Assembly (NCBI GenBank): GCA_036429605.1
Contig: CM071591.1
Span: forward strand, 4,774,001 to 4,838,000
Origin: Cladobotryum mycophilum
Lineage: Eukaryota; Ascomycota; Sordariomycetes; Hypocreales; Hypocreaceae
Reading direction: 5' to 3'
Length of the DNA stretch: 64,000 nucleotides
Shown here: positions 41,791-53,335 of the stretch, one piece after another
Numbering within the stretch: position 1 is the first letter of the stretch
Layout: each line of letters opens with the position of its first letter
Translations under genes and position numbers: made by a program
Notes under the pieces: model-generated
Databases searched by the model: none
What the model was told of the DNA's origin: nothing
The model's input: the letters and a program-made list of their open reading frames with translations, nothing else

Positions 41791-44700
41791 TCAACGCTCA
41801 CCAAGCAAGCCTCGAGACTTTAGAATCAGTCCCAACTCCTTAAGTTTCACTGGTTTGGTCAGAAAGAGGTCTACGCCACTACCGAGTGCCTCTTGCTGAG
41901 CTCCCTCAGACGCCAACCCCGTGAGCGCGAAGATGATGGACGGCTTGAGCTGGTTCTCCCGCTCGTAGGCCCTGATGCGTCGCGTGGCCTCGAATCCATC
42001 CATGACGGGCATGGAAATGTCCATAAAAATGTACTTGCACTGCTTTGGGTTCGCCTTGTATGCATCCAGCGCCTTTTGGCCGTTGGTGGCGGTTTGGAAT
42101 GATCGCCCCAGCTTCTTCATGTATATGGATAGGATATCGAGATTGATGCTGTTGTCCTCGACAAGCAAGAATTCTGGTGGTGTCTCTTCTTCAATTTCGG
42201 GCGACAGGGGAGCTGGTATATCTGTCATCAGGTTCTGGATAGACAGTGGCGGTGACAGGGGCGAGGATATGAATGACCCTGAAATCGAACGGGCCTGCAG
42301 ATAGTCCCGGATCGTAAACATGGGGTCAGTTCGGGGGTAAGTGTAAGTGGTGATAGCGGGAAGGCGGGTGCTGGCGTTGGTGCGGGTGCTGGGATGTCTC
42401 TCCATCGTTTGAGTGCGAGCCACAGTGCCTTGGAGAGTTTGTGCGGACCGATGCTAGTGCCATGTTAGCTGATGCATGTATACCTGTCGTGTTAATATTG
42501 GAAAGGAGAATCACTCACGGCTGTAAAATAAATTCGAATACTCCGCGCCCCTTGGTGGCTCCGAAAATGGCCGCATTCCTATAAGCCACCAGTGCATTCG
42601 TACAAACCACAACGCACGGAATACCGGCATGTATCGCCTCCTGTACCGTAGACGCGTTCAGATACTCTTCTGCCCAGAGGATAATGTCTGGTTCCTTCTC
42701 CTTGGCTTCTTCCTCTGTGATGAGGTTCAAGTGCAGCCACTCGCGGCATATGTTCTCGACAATCTTTTGCTGATCGACATGACTTCCGTCCAGCAGGGGA
42801 CGTTCTCCAGTTTTCTTGGGAAAGTCGAATCCCAGAAGAAGAATGCGAAGGCCGTTTATCTCCTGTACTTGCGTCTCGTACTCCTTCTCGTACTCAGACA
42901 GTTGAGTAAGAGCTTCGGATGTTGGCAGCGTTCGATGCAAGGGCAAAGACACCCGAACCGTGGTTCCGACGTTGACGCGGCTATCCACGGTGACCTGGCC
43001 ACGAAGCTGAGAGGTGATCTGCTTAACAAAACTCAATCCCAGACCGGTACCTGGCGCCAGATGATCCTCTTGCGAGAATGGCTTATATAACTCGTTTCGA
43101 AGATAATCGTCGCTCATGCCCTTGCCGGTATCAGACACAGTAATGCTGACCATGGTTTCAATCGGTAGGGAGTCTGATTTAGTCATCTTCTGCTGGTGGA
43201 GGGACACTCTGATAGTGCCCTTGCGAGTGTACTTTAGGGCGTTGCCGAAGAGGTTCATGACGATGCGTCGGATGGCACCAGGCTGGGTATAAAACCTCCA
43301 CGAGCATATCGGGTCGATATCCAGATATACAGAGACTTCCCCAAACTTGAGCAACAAATCGCCCTTGTCCGTAAAGTTCGGACCGAGCTCCTCCATTGCT
43401 TGCATCGTATCCAAGCGACGGATGGCAGTAAGGTCCGAGTGAGACTTTGATTTGTGCTGAGAAAGCTGGGTGACGGACATGTGCTGGAAATTATAGCCGG
43501 CGTAGACACCGTCCATGACCTCTTCCACGACATCGTCTAGCTTTATGTGCTTGTACAAACTGAGCATTCCCGCTTCGACCGACCGAGCTCTACTCTGTCG
43601 GAGTCCGCGAGGCTCGGTGTCCTTGCGCTTCGATTGCATAAACTTGTTCACCTTGGAGTAGTCAAGAAGATGGTCAACCGTATCGACAAGTGTGCGACAA
43701 CAAGTCTCGATGGTATGTGCCACGTTGCCCTGGAACACGCTGAGCTCCGTATCACGAAGTAGTTCGATGCCGAGAACCGCGCCGTGCAAGGGAGATCGCA
43801 GTTCGTGGGAGAGGGAGCCCAGGGCGTCGGATTTCGCCTGATTGGCGGCTAGGGTCTTCATCCTGAGAGTTTCGGCAATGGCCAGTATACCAAAGGCCCT
43901 GAGGTAATTGAGCTCACCCTCGATGGTGAAGATCCTGGTTGGCGTCAAAGTGTAGACGAAGCCTCCTGCGCACCATCTCTGCTTTCTTGGGTCCCAGACA
44001 GGGACAAATGCGACACTTCGAGCTCCCGGGAACACCTCGAGAATCGCACGGCCCTCGTTCTGCCGTGCCCAAGGTTTGCGAGGGGGCTTCACCTGAGCCG
44101 TATCAGGTTGTGTTCGACCGAGTGCGTGTGGTGAAACAGGCTCCAACCACGCATCATCATCCGACGAATCGCTCGATTGCAATTCTCCGCTTGCGTCAAA
44201 GTTGAAGATATGACCCCGAGGGTACCTATGAAGGAGCTTGGCCAAAAACCTCTGCGCCATACTAACACTACGACTGGTGCTATTAGTCATGTCGATGTCT
44301 GTTGGTCCCAGCGTCGAGAGTCCCAAAACTTGGCAGGGAGGCCACGTCTGGTCAGCCGGGGAGATTTCATCTTCCTCATCCTCGCTGCTGCTGCTGCTGC
44401 TTTCAGATGGCGAGGATGGCTGGCTAGCCCTTCTAGGTTCATGATGATGGTGATGGCGACCATCAAACGCACCAAACGATCCAAGCGTTGCGTCGAGGAA
44501 TAGGCAGCCGTCAGTTTCTAGAGACTCTCTAACGATATTAGCGGCCTCTGAGAACGTCTCGACCATGGGATTTGAACCACTAGGAATCTTCTCCTGCCAT
44601 TTCCTATCGACTGCGGATACCCCCGGGCTATTCTGGAGACTCTGGTTATTAAGACGAGAGGCAGGGATGTCCTTGGGATCAAAGGGGTCAGTGACCTCGC

Positions 44701-45832
44701 CTGGGACTGTGGTAGGCGAAAGAGATCTAACTGAGCGTGGCGTGGAAACTCCAGATTCCCCATCCCCATCTACATCTGCCTCTGCATCTGCATCTGCGTC
44801 ACCCTCTGCATCTATGTCTCCTTGTCCGTTTATTTCTCCATTTGCTTGTCCGTCTTCATCCCCGTTCTCTTTTTCTTTTTCTTGATTTTCTTTCTCCTGA
44901 GCCTGCTCAAACTTTTCTCGGGCGGGCTGTCTCGACTCCTCGTTGCACGATACGTCGGTAAAAGCCGCCCTGCCAAGGCTAGAATGCCACGATGTCGACA
45001 TGGATTTACCCTCGACAAAGAATCCGAGTCCTCTAATCATTCGTTCACTTCGTCGATGCGCAGTTCTGAATCGGTTTGCTTCGAGATGCTCCATAACTGT
45101 GATGGCGAGATTCCGCATCACTTGTGACTGGTCATCAGACCACTGGGCGTTGGGCTCAGGGCTGACAACGCAAAGAACGCCAATGTTGATACCCCGCTGG
45201 GTTCGGATGGGAGCGGCTGCATAAAAGCGGGCTGGGTTGCCAGGCTGACAGTACGGCTTGTTGCAGAAACGAGAGTCCCTTGCGAGGTCCTTGACAATAA
45301 GGACGGGGAGTTGACTCGGGTCATCTTCACGAAACTCGAATTGTGTTGGATCTCTTGCTAGAAGAGTGTGCTCGCACACGCTATGGGATCTGGGGATGGC
45401 CGTACCACACATCCAGAGGTCTTGGGCCTTACCCCGCTGAGAGGGCAGAGGTACCAGGGGAAGGTTCGCCGTAGCCTCGGCGATGAAGTACTGATTCTCT
45501 TGGTCAAACAGCGAGATGAGGGCACGCTTCGTTCCCGTTTGGCAGACCACGAGTTGTGCGAGGCCTGTCAAAACACTGTCTTGGGAGGGGTACAGCTCAG
45601 AGTTGGGCAGGGCAGCGCCATTATTGTTGACCCTGATCCTAGTAAGTAGAGAGGGGTCATATCTGAGGTTGATAGTCAGCGATGATGAACGATTCAGAAG
45701 ACGATGAAGGTTTTTTTTTGCTTTGATGAAGCTCACTCACCTAAAGGTCTCGCGCTGCCTAGTCGATTCCGATACGACTCTGGGGAGCGCATGGCGCCAC
45801 TCTCCAGGATACGCCGCCATGAGTTCAGTCAT
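41791..45832 (-). CDS. GAF-domain hybrid histidine kinase with one frame break
   Basis: Sensor kinase that autophosphorylates on His and passes phosphate to its own receiver. Exons 45832..45741, 45662..42519 and 42453..41791; introns of 78 and 65 bp with GTGAGT donors. Exon 1 begins MTELMAAYPGEWRHALPR and joins as RQRETF-RYDPSLLTRI. A GAF-like region spans ~50-260 (TKRALISLFDQENQYFIAEA, CEHTLL, NIGVLCVVSPEP). Then come a disordered acidic repeat (DADADAEAD) and a poly-His/Ser stretch. HisKA has SHELRSPLHG (His650). HATPase has NLFGNALKYT, VSDTGKGM and GTGLGLSFV. After the second intron QPIGPHKLSKALWLALKRW is followed by a jump of frame at G runs 42322-42325/42333-42337. The receiver then has LLVEDNSINLDIL, Asp1224 (IFMDISMPVMDG) and LTKPVK. 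One added base gives 1300 codons (1299 residues). No transmembrane segment, so cytosolic. The fungal kinase group cannot be named with certainty. Confidence 0.95.
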
Positions 45833-47232
45833 TAGAGCATCGGCACACGAAGCCTTGCTAGAGGCTGAAGAAGGGTATGTGGAAAAGGAAGGAGGGTAAA
45901 TCAGAAAGTGATGCTGTGCCTTTCTCGAAGCTTAGGGCAGCTTTTTAGGCGGGGGGCACCAAAGGGCCCAAGAAATGAGAGGAGCTGACCTGGACACTGG
46001 ATACTTTCGAGGAAGTGCCAAAGACAAGACAAACAAGCTGGAGAAGATAATGAAAGCAGATCGGCGCCTAACCAAGTGCCACCACAGAAGGTCTTGGCTG
46101 CAGGGCGGGTTGGTGTGATGCAAGCAGAAAAGGTAACGACACGAGCCGGTGATGCAGGGGTTGTTTTTTTCGGGGCCCGCTCGTCATACGCGAAAGGACG
46201 GTTCTCAGAGAAGGATAGTCAGAGTTGGATAGACCGCCATAGTCTGAGAAAAAAAAACGATGCCTGGAAGGTCAGATCAGAACCACATCAAGCTGTGAGA
46301 GGCGGTGCGGAGCGGATGAATTGCTCGGGACCCTACCTGCCTGTTGTTTTCGACGAACGGAAACGTGCAGGAGCATGGGGACGGTGCTCCCCTCCTTAGT
46401 CAGCGGCAGAGCAGGAAAAAACGTGAGCAGCCTCACCAAGCCCTGACCCCTTCCCTTCCGCTGGACCCTACTTATTACTACCACTACCTACAAGTCTGCA
46501 GCACAAGCACAAGCACCCGACAGCGCCAGCACAAGCTCCACTATGACAGCACCACCACCCCTGGTTTATTAGAGGCTTGCATGAAAGATGAACCACGGTC
46601 AGAGCTAACCAATAGACCCGTCCACTCGAGTCGTACGGCCGGAGAAACATGGTTTATTGCGCTTCAATAGTGGGAGGAGTTCGGAATCGACAAGCAAATC
46701 AGACCACCCCCAAGCCTCTCTCCAGGACCTCGTTATTTGTTCGAGGCCTCGAGCCAAGGATCTTTCAAACCCCTGTCCTTGGGTCACGAAGGACCAACGC
46801 GTCCCGTCGAGCCAATGGAGAAAATACCCACCCTGTACTACAATAACAAACAGAGAACTTACCAGACAGACGCCTTCATGACAGTTGACAGGATAGGTAC
46901 CTGCTATTACAACGTCAGATGCAGAGAATGCCAATCAAATTCCGGCCGGGCACATATTCAAGACACAAAATATCGCTCAAGATTTGCATCAGGGGGTATC
47001 AATACGCGCTGCAAGAAGGGTATATATATATATATTTAAGAAAAGAATCCAGGTACAGATAAAAATCTCGTTATATACGCTGACATGTGTATGATCAAAC
47101 AGAAAAACCTGCCCCCATATGAAGAACGGTATATGACTGTGCACAGAGAAAGGAAGAAAAAAAGGGTGGAAATTTTCCACATCAAGAGAAAAAGAAAACG
47201 AACGGAAGCCAGAGAGACATTGAGAAAAGCAC
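45833..47232. other. Intergenic region without supported genes
   Basis: About 1.4 kb: the histidine kinase promoter and the 3' side of the diterpene synthase, including a short TA run (47021-47035). Frames at 46344-47039 overlap one another and have no family features. Confidence 0.55.
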
Positions 47233-50200
47233 TCAAGCCTTTGTGCCATTGCTATTGATGTCTCTCACAACGTAAATCTGCCCGTATAAATCGGTCACGT
47301 TAACAAATACTTGTAGGGCCTTGAACGTCGCTGCCGAAACCTCTGGCTTCAACTTGTCCATGGCCAGATTTAGACACTGCCGTTCATAGTCGGCAATGTC
47401 TAAGAGAGTCTTCTTGGCACCATCTGCTGGCTGAGATGCCCCGTTACTTGATTTGTGGAACTCGGAGAAGTTGACGCTATTCAGGTTGTTCTCTTCTCGA
47501 TCGCGCGCGATGGAACCGTAATCGTTGTACTGTCGGCACAAGGTCGCCAGGTGTCGACAGAGGTCCTGAGAAATGTACCCGGCCCTGGGACCGGCGAAGC
47601 AGTCCTTGCCCGGAGAAGAGATGAGGCACCTGAAGAACTCGAACGAATACGGGCAGCTGGTGTGATTTGCCGAAGTCGTGCGGACCCAGTCAAAATAGGT
47701 GCCGTTGGGGGGCTTGAAGAGCTTGGGTTGCTTTTCAGGAGGCCCAGGCTTGGAGAACCTGGCGTTGAGTTCGCCTTGCGTAACGTGGGCTTGAAGGAAT
47801 ATGGAGAGTTCATCGCGGACGCGCTGCCTGAGGAGCGTAGACGACCGGGATACCTTGGTTTCTTCGAGGACATACGTGAGATAATGGGTGAGCGTGTCGG
47901 TTGTGCTACCAAAGAGTTCGGACATGCTGTCGTCTCTGGTTCTCTTCACGCCGTTCACTTTGGGGTGACCATTCACACCATTGGTATGGTTACCGTTGGA
48001 GTGACCATTGGAGTGACCATTGGAAGCTCCATTGGTAGATGCACCGTTGGTATGTGTACCATTGCTGTGCTTTCCATTGGTCGTCTTTCCATTAGTCTGA
48101 AGGCCAAGAAGGCCTTGTTGATCAAACAGTCGGCTAATCACACTTCTCAGACTGTCGAACCCACCGTCCAAGGTTGGATCCTCGGTGACGTCCTCGAGAA
48201 ACTTGTCGACCTGAAAGTTTATCATGGAAATGATCATCATATCGCACATGGTCTGCGTGGATATACCGAACCCGTTGGCATTGTTTATCGTCGTCCATGT
48301 GAACGGGATATACTCGAGGTACGTGCTCTTCTCGGGCTTGGGGAAGATGGCGAGCTTCGGGTTACGCAGCAATGGCGCAAACATGCATCCCTCGATGAGC
48401 GAAGCGCGAAGCCTCCACTTTGGTTCCCCAGATAGGACCGGCAGCATCCCAAAGAACTTGGCAAACTTGTCAATCTTCTCAATGGGAATCCTGCACAAGC
48501 GGGACACCTCGTCCCCCCAGTTGTATGCATCATCGGGCGAGGCTTGCAAGGCGGCCAGGCAATACGTCTCGGACAGGATTCGAGAACCGTATGTTACTTT
48601 CTCGACCCAGATGAACTCGGGTTGGTCCCAGTTTGTCTCCTGCAGGAATTTCGTGCCCTGAATGATGCTCTCCTGGATCTTGCTGCCAAGAGCCAGCTTA
48701 GCCCAAGGCAAATTAGCGAGCTTCTTCAAAGTGAGAAGGGCATACGCCGTAATCTCAGCAGAGCCCCTCCACGACCCATCGTCGGATTGAGCGCTGAGAG
48801 TTCGGATAAGAATCTGGAGCGTCACCAAGGGAACACGTGTGGCCACCAGATCAGATGACAGGCCGGCAAGTGTTCCCTTGTCCCACAGCTTTACGACGTG
48901 CTCCAACACTTCGGACAGAAACATCATGCAGTATTGTGGATCAAGGTTCTAGAGTAAGCGAGTTAGTTTGAGATGTTGCACGCCCTTTCTGCCTAGAAAC
49001 ATTCATGTCTTACCCATTTGTCGTCGGAGTTGCCATCGTACCATGCCTGGCAGAGGAAATTGAGGGCCTTTGAAATCTGCGGCAAATGATTTGCCAAGTT
49101 TTCCGAATGGAGAATGGCGTTGAGGACATTGCAGTTGGCGCTAAATGACCCGTTTGATTCGAGATCATATGTCTTGAAGTGCGTTGGTGTCTCAAATCTG
49201 TCGATCAGCATTTCGCAAGTTGTCGGTCGGCCAAGGAGGTTAAGTGTGAGGATGCTCTTTGCGGTATCATCCGCGTCAGGCAGAATACCGGGAGCTGAGT
49301 CAATTACACGTTAGCACCTTGTTCCGAGCGATGAAGATGGTGCCATACCGAAGCCCGTGATTCCTTCATTGTCTCGCAGTACCGCTTCCAGATAATCTCC
49401 AAGCTTGGAAGCATCTTCTAAACCAAGAGACTCGCTGTTGAATCCTGACATGAGAAGGGTGGACATGACCTGATGATGGATTAGAAAAAGGGTCAACTGG
49501 CTAAGCAGAAATACTGATGTACTCACCCATGTGATTTCGAATACGCTGATGGGAAAGGCAGAAGGTACAGCGCCGTTTCCGGCTTCAACGACAAAGCGCA
49601 GGTAGGCTTCGGCGGAGTCATCCCACCCCGAATCTCCCAAGTTCATGAGATAGGCGGCTGTTGATGAGGGAGAGCCCATCAACGATCCGTTGATGACATG
49701 GTGTCGCATCTTGTCGAAATCTACGATTCCAACGAATGCCTCCATGGAGTGCAGGAGAGTGGTCTTGGTGGACGAGTAGAACAATTGGGGCGGAATCATT
49801 TTTAGCTTCCGCTTGTTCATGACCATGAGAGCCTCGTGGCCGGGGAAGTGGAAAACGAGCCCTTCCTTGCTGAGCATGACCAGCATGCCCGGGACGAGAA
49901 TCTCAAAGCCAACGTGGATAGCGGACTCGACGCGCCAACTCCTCAATGCCTGCTCGAGGTAGTTGCGCGCGCTCTCGATTCTTCGGTCTAGATCTTGGGG
50001 TATGAAGGGCGCCCCTGTGACGGACGATGCATTCCTCCGGAGCCTGCACAGCATGAGCAGCGCTGCCATTGTGTTGAGGATGCCGTCTACCTCTGCTCTC
50101 TGGTTACCGAAGCCGCCATGCTCGGATTGCCTCTCCAGGACGAACTCGATGCACTCCGGGAACAGCCACCGAGTGATCATCTCCCCGTCCTCCTGTCGGC

Positions 50201-50345
50201 GTTCGGTCTTGGACACCATGCCGACCCAGGCCGTGTCGTAGACGCAGAGCGTCATTGAATTGGAGCCATGATATTTCTGGTTCAACGAAGAAGCCAAATT
50301 CTGCACGAGCCGCTTGGCTCTGCTTTCGAGAGTGGCATTGGTCAT
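47233..50345 (-). CDS. Bifunctional diterpene synthase, copalyl diphosphate/kaurene-type (CPS/KS-like)
   Basis: Cyclises geranylgeranyl diphosphate in two steps: class II protonation to a copalyl-type diphosphate, then class I ionisation. Exons 50345..49527, 49469..49349, 49294..49014 and 48948..47233 give 978 residues, normal for fungal CPS/KS; introns are 57, 54 and 65 bp. N-terminal VYDTAWVGMV and the QW-like SEHGGFG motif are present. The class II motif PDADDTAK (Asp320-Asp323) is read across intron 2. The class I site at 655-659 is DKFLE, exactly where the gibberellin-producer enzyme has DEFFE. The second class I motif YNDYGSIARDREE starts near 881. A Thr/Asn-Gly-rich insertion lies at ~693-737 in the class I half. 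Start 50345 (MTNATLESRAKRLVQNLA) is the first Met before the conserved helix; a further upstream in-frame Met at 50501 would add unrelated sequence. The product cannot be named. Together with two P450s to the right it suggests a diterpenoid cluster. Confidence 0.95.
47960..48095. repeat. Asn-Gly-rich coding repeat within the class I domain of the diterpene synthase
   Basis: Tandem degenerate units of 12-15 bp on the minus strand encode repeats such as TNGKHSNGTHTNGAS and SNGHSNGHSNGNHTNG. The frame is preserved throughout. Confidence 0.9.
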
Positions 50346-53335
50346 TGTGTGGTTTTTGAGTTGTTGAAAAGGTGATTTGATGATGATGATTGGGTCTTTT
50401 TGTCCCAGTCGGAGGGTTTTCTGTGTAACTGGGGGTTCGGCAAAGACGGTGAAAGTACCGAAAGAGCAGCAAAGCTCGGGGGAGCAACAAGACCGAGTCA
50501 ATTGGAATTGATAATAATAATAATAGAGTAGGGATATAGAATTGGTTCTTTTTTTTTAAGGGGAAGAGAAGTAGACGGGCACCATTAATTTATTTGAATT
50601 AATGAAGACCCAAAAAAAACTGTTATTTGGCTGTGGATGTATGTATGTATGTTGGCTGCATGTCTTGATGTCTGATGTAGGTGTGTGTAGGTTGGATGCG
50701 TGTAGGGGGAGTAAGGTGTAGGTGTAAGTGCAAGTGTAAGTGGCATGCGGATTGGGGATGAATGTATAAGTCGAGTAAGTGACTTTTTCCCAAGGTCTAG
50801 GTACCTACTTGTACTCTAGGCTCTACCTAGTACCTGTAGGTAAAAAGATAAACTGAGGCCCTTTCTAAAAATTCGATCCATGCGACGGGGGGAGGGAAGT
50901 GTTAAAGGCCCATCTTACGGCGGTACCTGATGGCTGGAGTGTGCAGTGCGCACCACAGCTGGTGGTGGTGGTGGAATGGTCCTCTGTTTTTATGGAGGGT
51001 TATCCATGACTGACTTGACTCCCGTTGCCTTTCTAGCTATCGATCTGGTGCCTGTACGGGATTGGAATTGGTATGGATGGGATGGGCTGGGCTCTCTCTA
51101 GGTCCCCCCCCCCCCCCAACTTCCCCCAGGTGCCCCCCAGGTACAGCCCTCTCTTCTCGATCTTCAAGCGCTAATTTTATCCCCAAACGGTCTCGAGGTC
51201 TCCTCCCCCTCTACGCGCTGTAATCCCGAGGATCTGTCCCTGGAGGGTCCCCCCTAGGTTATGGATGTCCTGTAGGTAGAGTTCCAGTTGTTGGTTCCGG
51301 GTGGCAGTGGTGGAACCCCCAAACCCCTTCCCCCCAGGCACAGCACCGACCCTTTTTGTGTAGTGGATGTTGTTGGGGGCAGACGCACTGAGACGCAGCT
51401 CCGGTTCTGGTTCTGGTTACCCACTAAAATCTCACTTATCTATCCATTTGAAGAGGGGAGGTGACGTGTGGTTCTTCCTCGTCCTACTCCGTTGGTACCT
51501 GGAGCTGTGGCTGCGCATTGCATGATGTTATGTCCTGTTGGATGTATGTATGTCTCTGGGATCATCTGCCTTGTCCCCTCTCTCGTTCTCTGGTGGTGAC
51601 CCAGTTCCCGTGGAACAAGGGACCATGGGTCACTGCAGCTTTTTTCTTTTCTTTTCGGGATAACCTTGACTTTGCCGTTGTCCTGATCAAGTTCGGTTGG
51701 CAATTGGCATTTTGGCATTGACATTTTTTGCGCATGGCATGGTTTGGTTTGGTTGCAGGGTGTGTGGTGTGGTGTGGTGTGTCTAAGCGATAGCTGCAGG
51801 GTGCTAAATAAACATGGCCCTATGGCTGCCAGCGACAGACAGACAAGAGTAAGGGGGATGGTTTGATATGGGATGATGATGATGATTATGATGGATGGGA
51901 TGGGATGGGATGGGATGGCTAGGCAAGTGAGACTAAAATAGGTAGCTGGAAGCAAGCCTCGGGCGTATGCCGGGCGTTGATTCTGGCTCTTTTTGGTACA
52001 CTCACACTCGCTCAACAAAAAAGATTGCACCTCTGTTGCTAAGATGGTGTTGAATTACTCTATTCTTTGTTCTCGCTCATTTCGCCCAAGAAGAGGGACG
52101 GGGGGGGCGGGACGGGGGGACAAGTCCCTTTGCCAATTACCAATTGGGGTTATATTGAAGCTGCCAAGGCGTCGTACTACCAATACAGAGCCATTATTCT
52201 TCCTTTTCATCATCATCATCATCATCATCATAATCATGTGTTCAAATGGTCAAAGTCTCACAGCAAGGCTAATCCGGGTCTCGCCCACACGTCGTCGTGT
52301 TACACGCACCAAGCACCACACACCAGTAACGCTCACACCCCCTACCCCCCACCCAAATTACTGCACCGCAACATTCAATCCATCCGTTATCCCCCAATTC
52401 GCCTCACCATCGGATGGGATGTATGCGACTCGTCGTAGTAATAGTAGCATTAGGAGTTAGGACCCGTGTGAACCGTAGGAACCGTGTCTTTGATGAAAAG
52501 GCGGGGGGAGGGGGAGGATCACAAAAGCTGAAGAGAGAGGCGTCTGTGCATGGATCCCTTGGCTGGGGGGGATGATGCATGTACATAATGGGATAAGCAG
52601 TCAGAACCGGCAAGCATAGGCTGGCTAGTTTGGTTCTTCCAGGCGGGCAATGATGATTTGTCCTATTCCCATCTTATCCTACTACAGCTTTGTCTTTGTT
52701 GGTTGGCCGAATGCCATGCAGAATCCGTCCCATCTCATTCCCATCCCATCCCATCCCCCCATGTCAGCTATCATTATGATTAAACACAGACCGCAAGCAA
52801 CGTATTTATTTTCTTTTTTTGTAAGACAGATTCGGCAATCCCTTGTCTAAAGTTGGGTCATTCGATTTCTCCGTTAAAACAAAAGCGAAAAAAAGATCGC
52901 CAGCTAATACTAAAACAAAATAATCACCATTTGCCATCTCAATTACTCCGAAGAAGAAAAAGAACCCAGTCCTCCTCCTCCTCCCCTGCCCATCACCATC
53001 ACCATTTCCATCCTAGCCGAAAAAAGAAATCCCATTTCCATTTCCATTTCCATCCATTGAAAAGTGTGTATTCATACAGTCATGATAAAATAAATAAAAA
53101 GCCGCAAGAGAAACAAAAAAGAAGCAAAAAAGAAGAGAGAAAAAAAAGAAAAGAGAGACATTCCATGATCAACTACATTCCAAGTCCAGTCTAGCCATTC
53201 CAACAGCAAGTGGGTATAAACAATTTTTTCCCAATAAAAAAGAAAAAGATAAGTAAAAAGTAAAGTGAAACCATGAAAGAAAAGGAAAGAGGAAAGGGAA
53301 AGAAAGAGTTTTTTCTCTCCTTGTACCTGCCGAAA
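50346..53335. other. Long intergenic region without supported genes
   Basis: About 3 kb between two minus-strand genes. Contains GTAT repeats (50637-50651), a GGT run (50961-50972), a C12 run (51107-51118), TGGGA repeats (51896-51917) and a CAT run (52208-52231). It should hold the promoter of the diterpene synthase. All frames here are short and repeat-driven. Confidence 0.55.
52208..52231. repeat. (CAT)n microsatellite
   Basis: Eight uninterrupted CAT triplets in intergenic DNA, encoding a spurious poly-His or poly-Met frame. Confidence 0.9.

Noticed and set aside
45663..45740. Start of the histidine kinase at a GTG (45736) in the large open frame
   Set aside because: That GTG is part of the GTGAGT donor of a 78-bp intron; the upstream exon from ATG 45832 joins in frame and continues the conserved N-terminus.
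50346..50501. Upstream Met (50501) as start of the diterpene synthase
   Set aside because: The extra 52 residues include a Cys-rich and Lys/Ile-rich leader unlike the family, which starts at the helix beginning at 50345.
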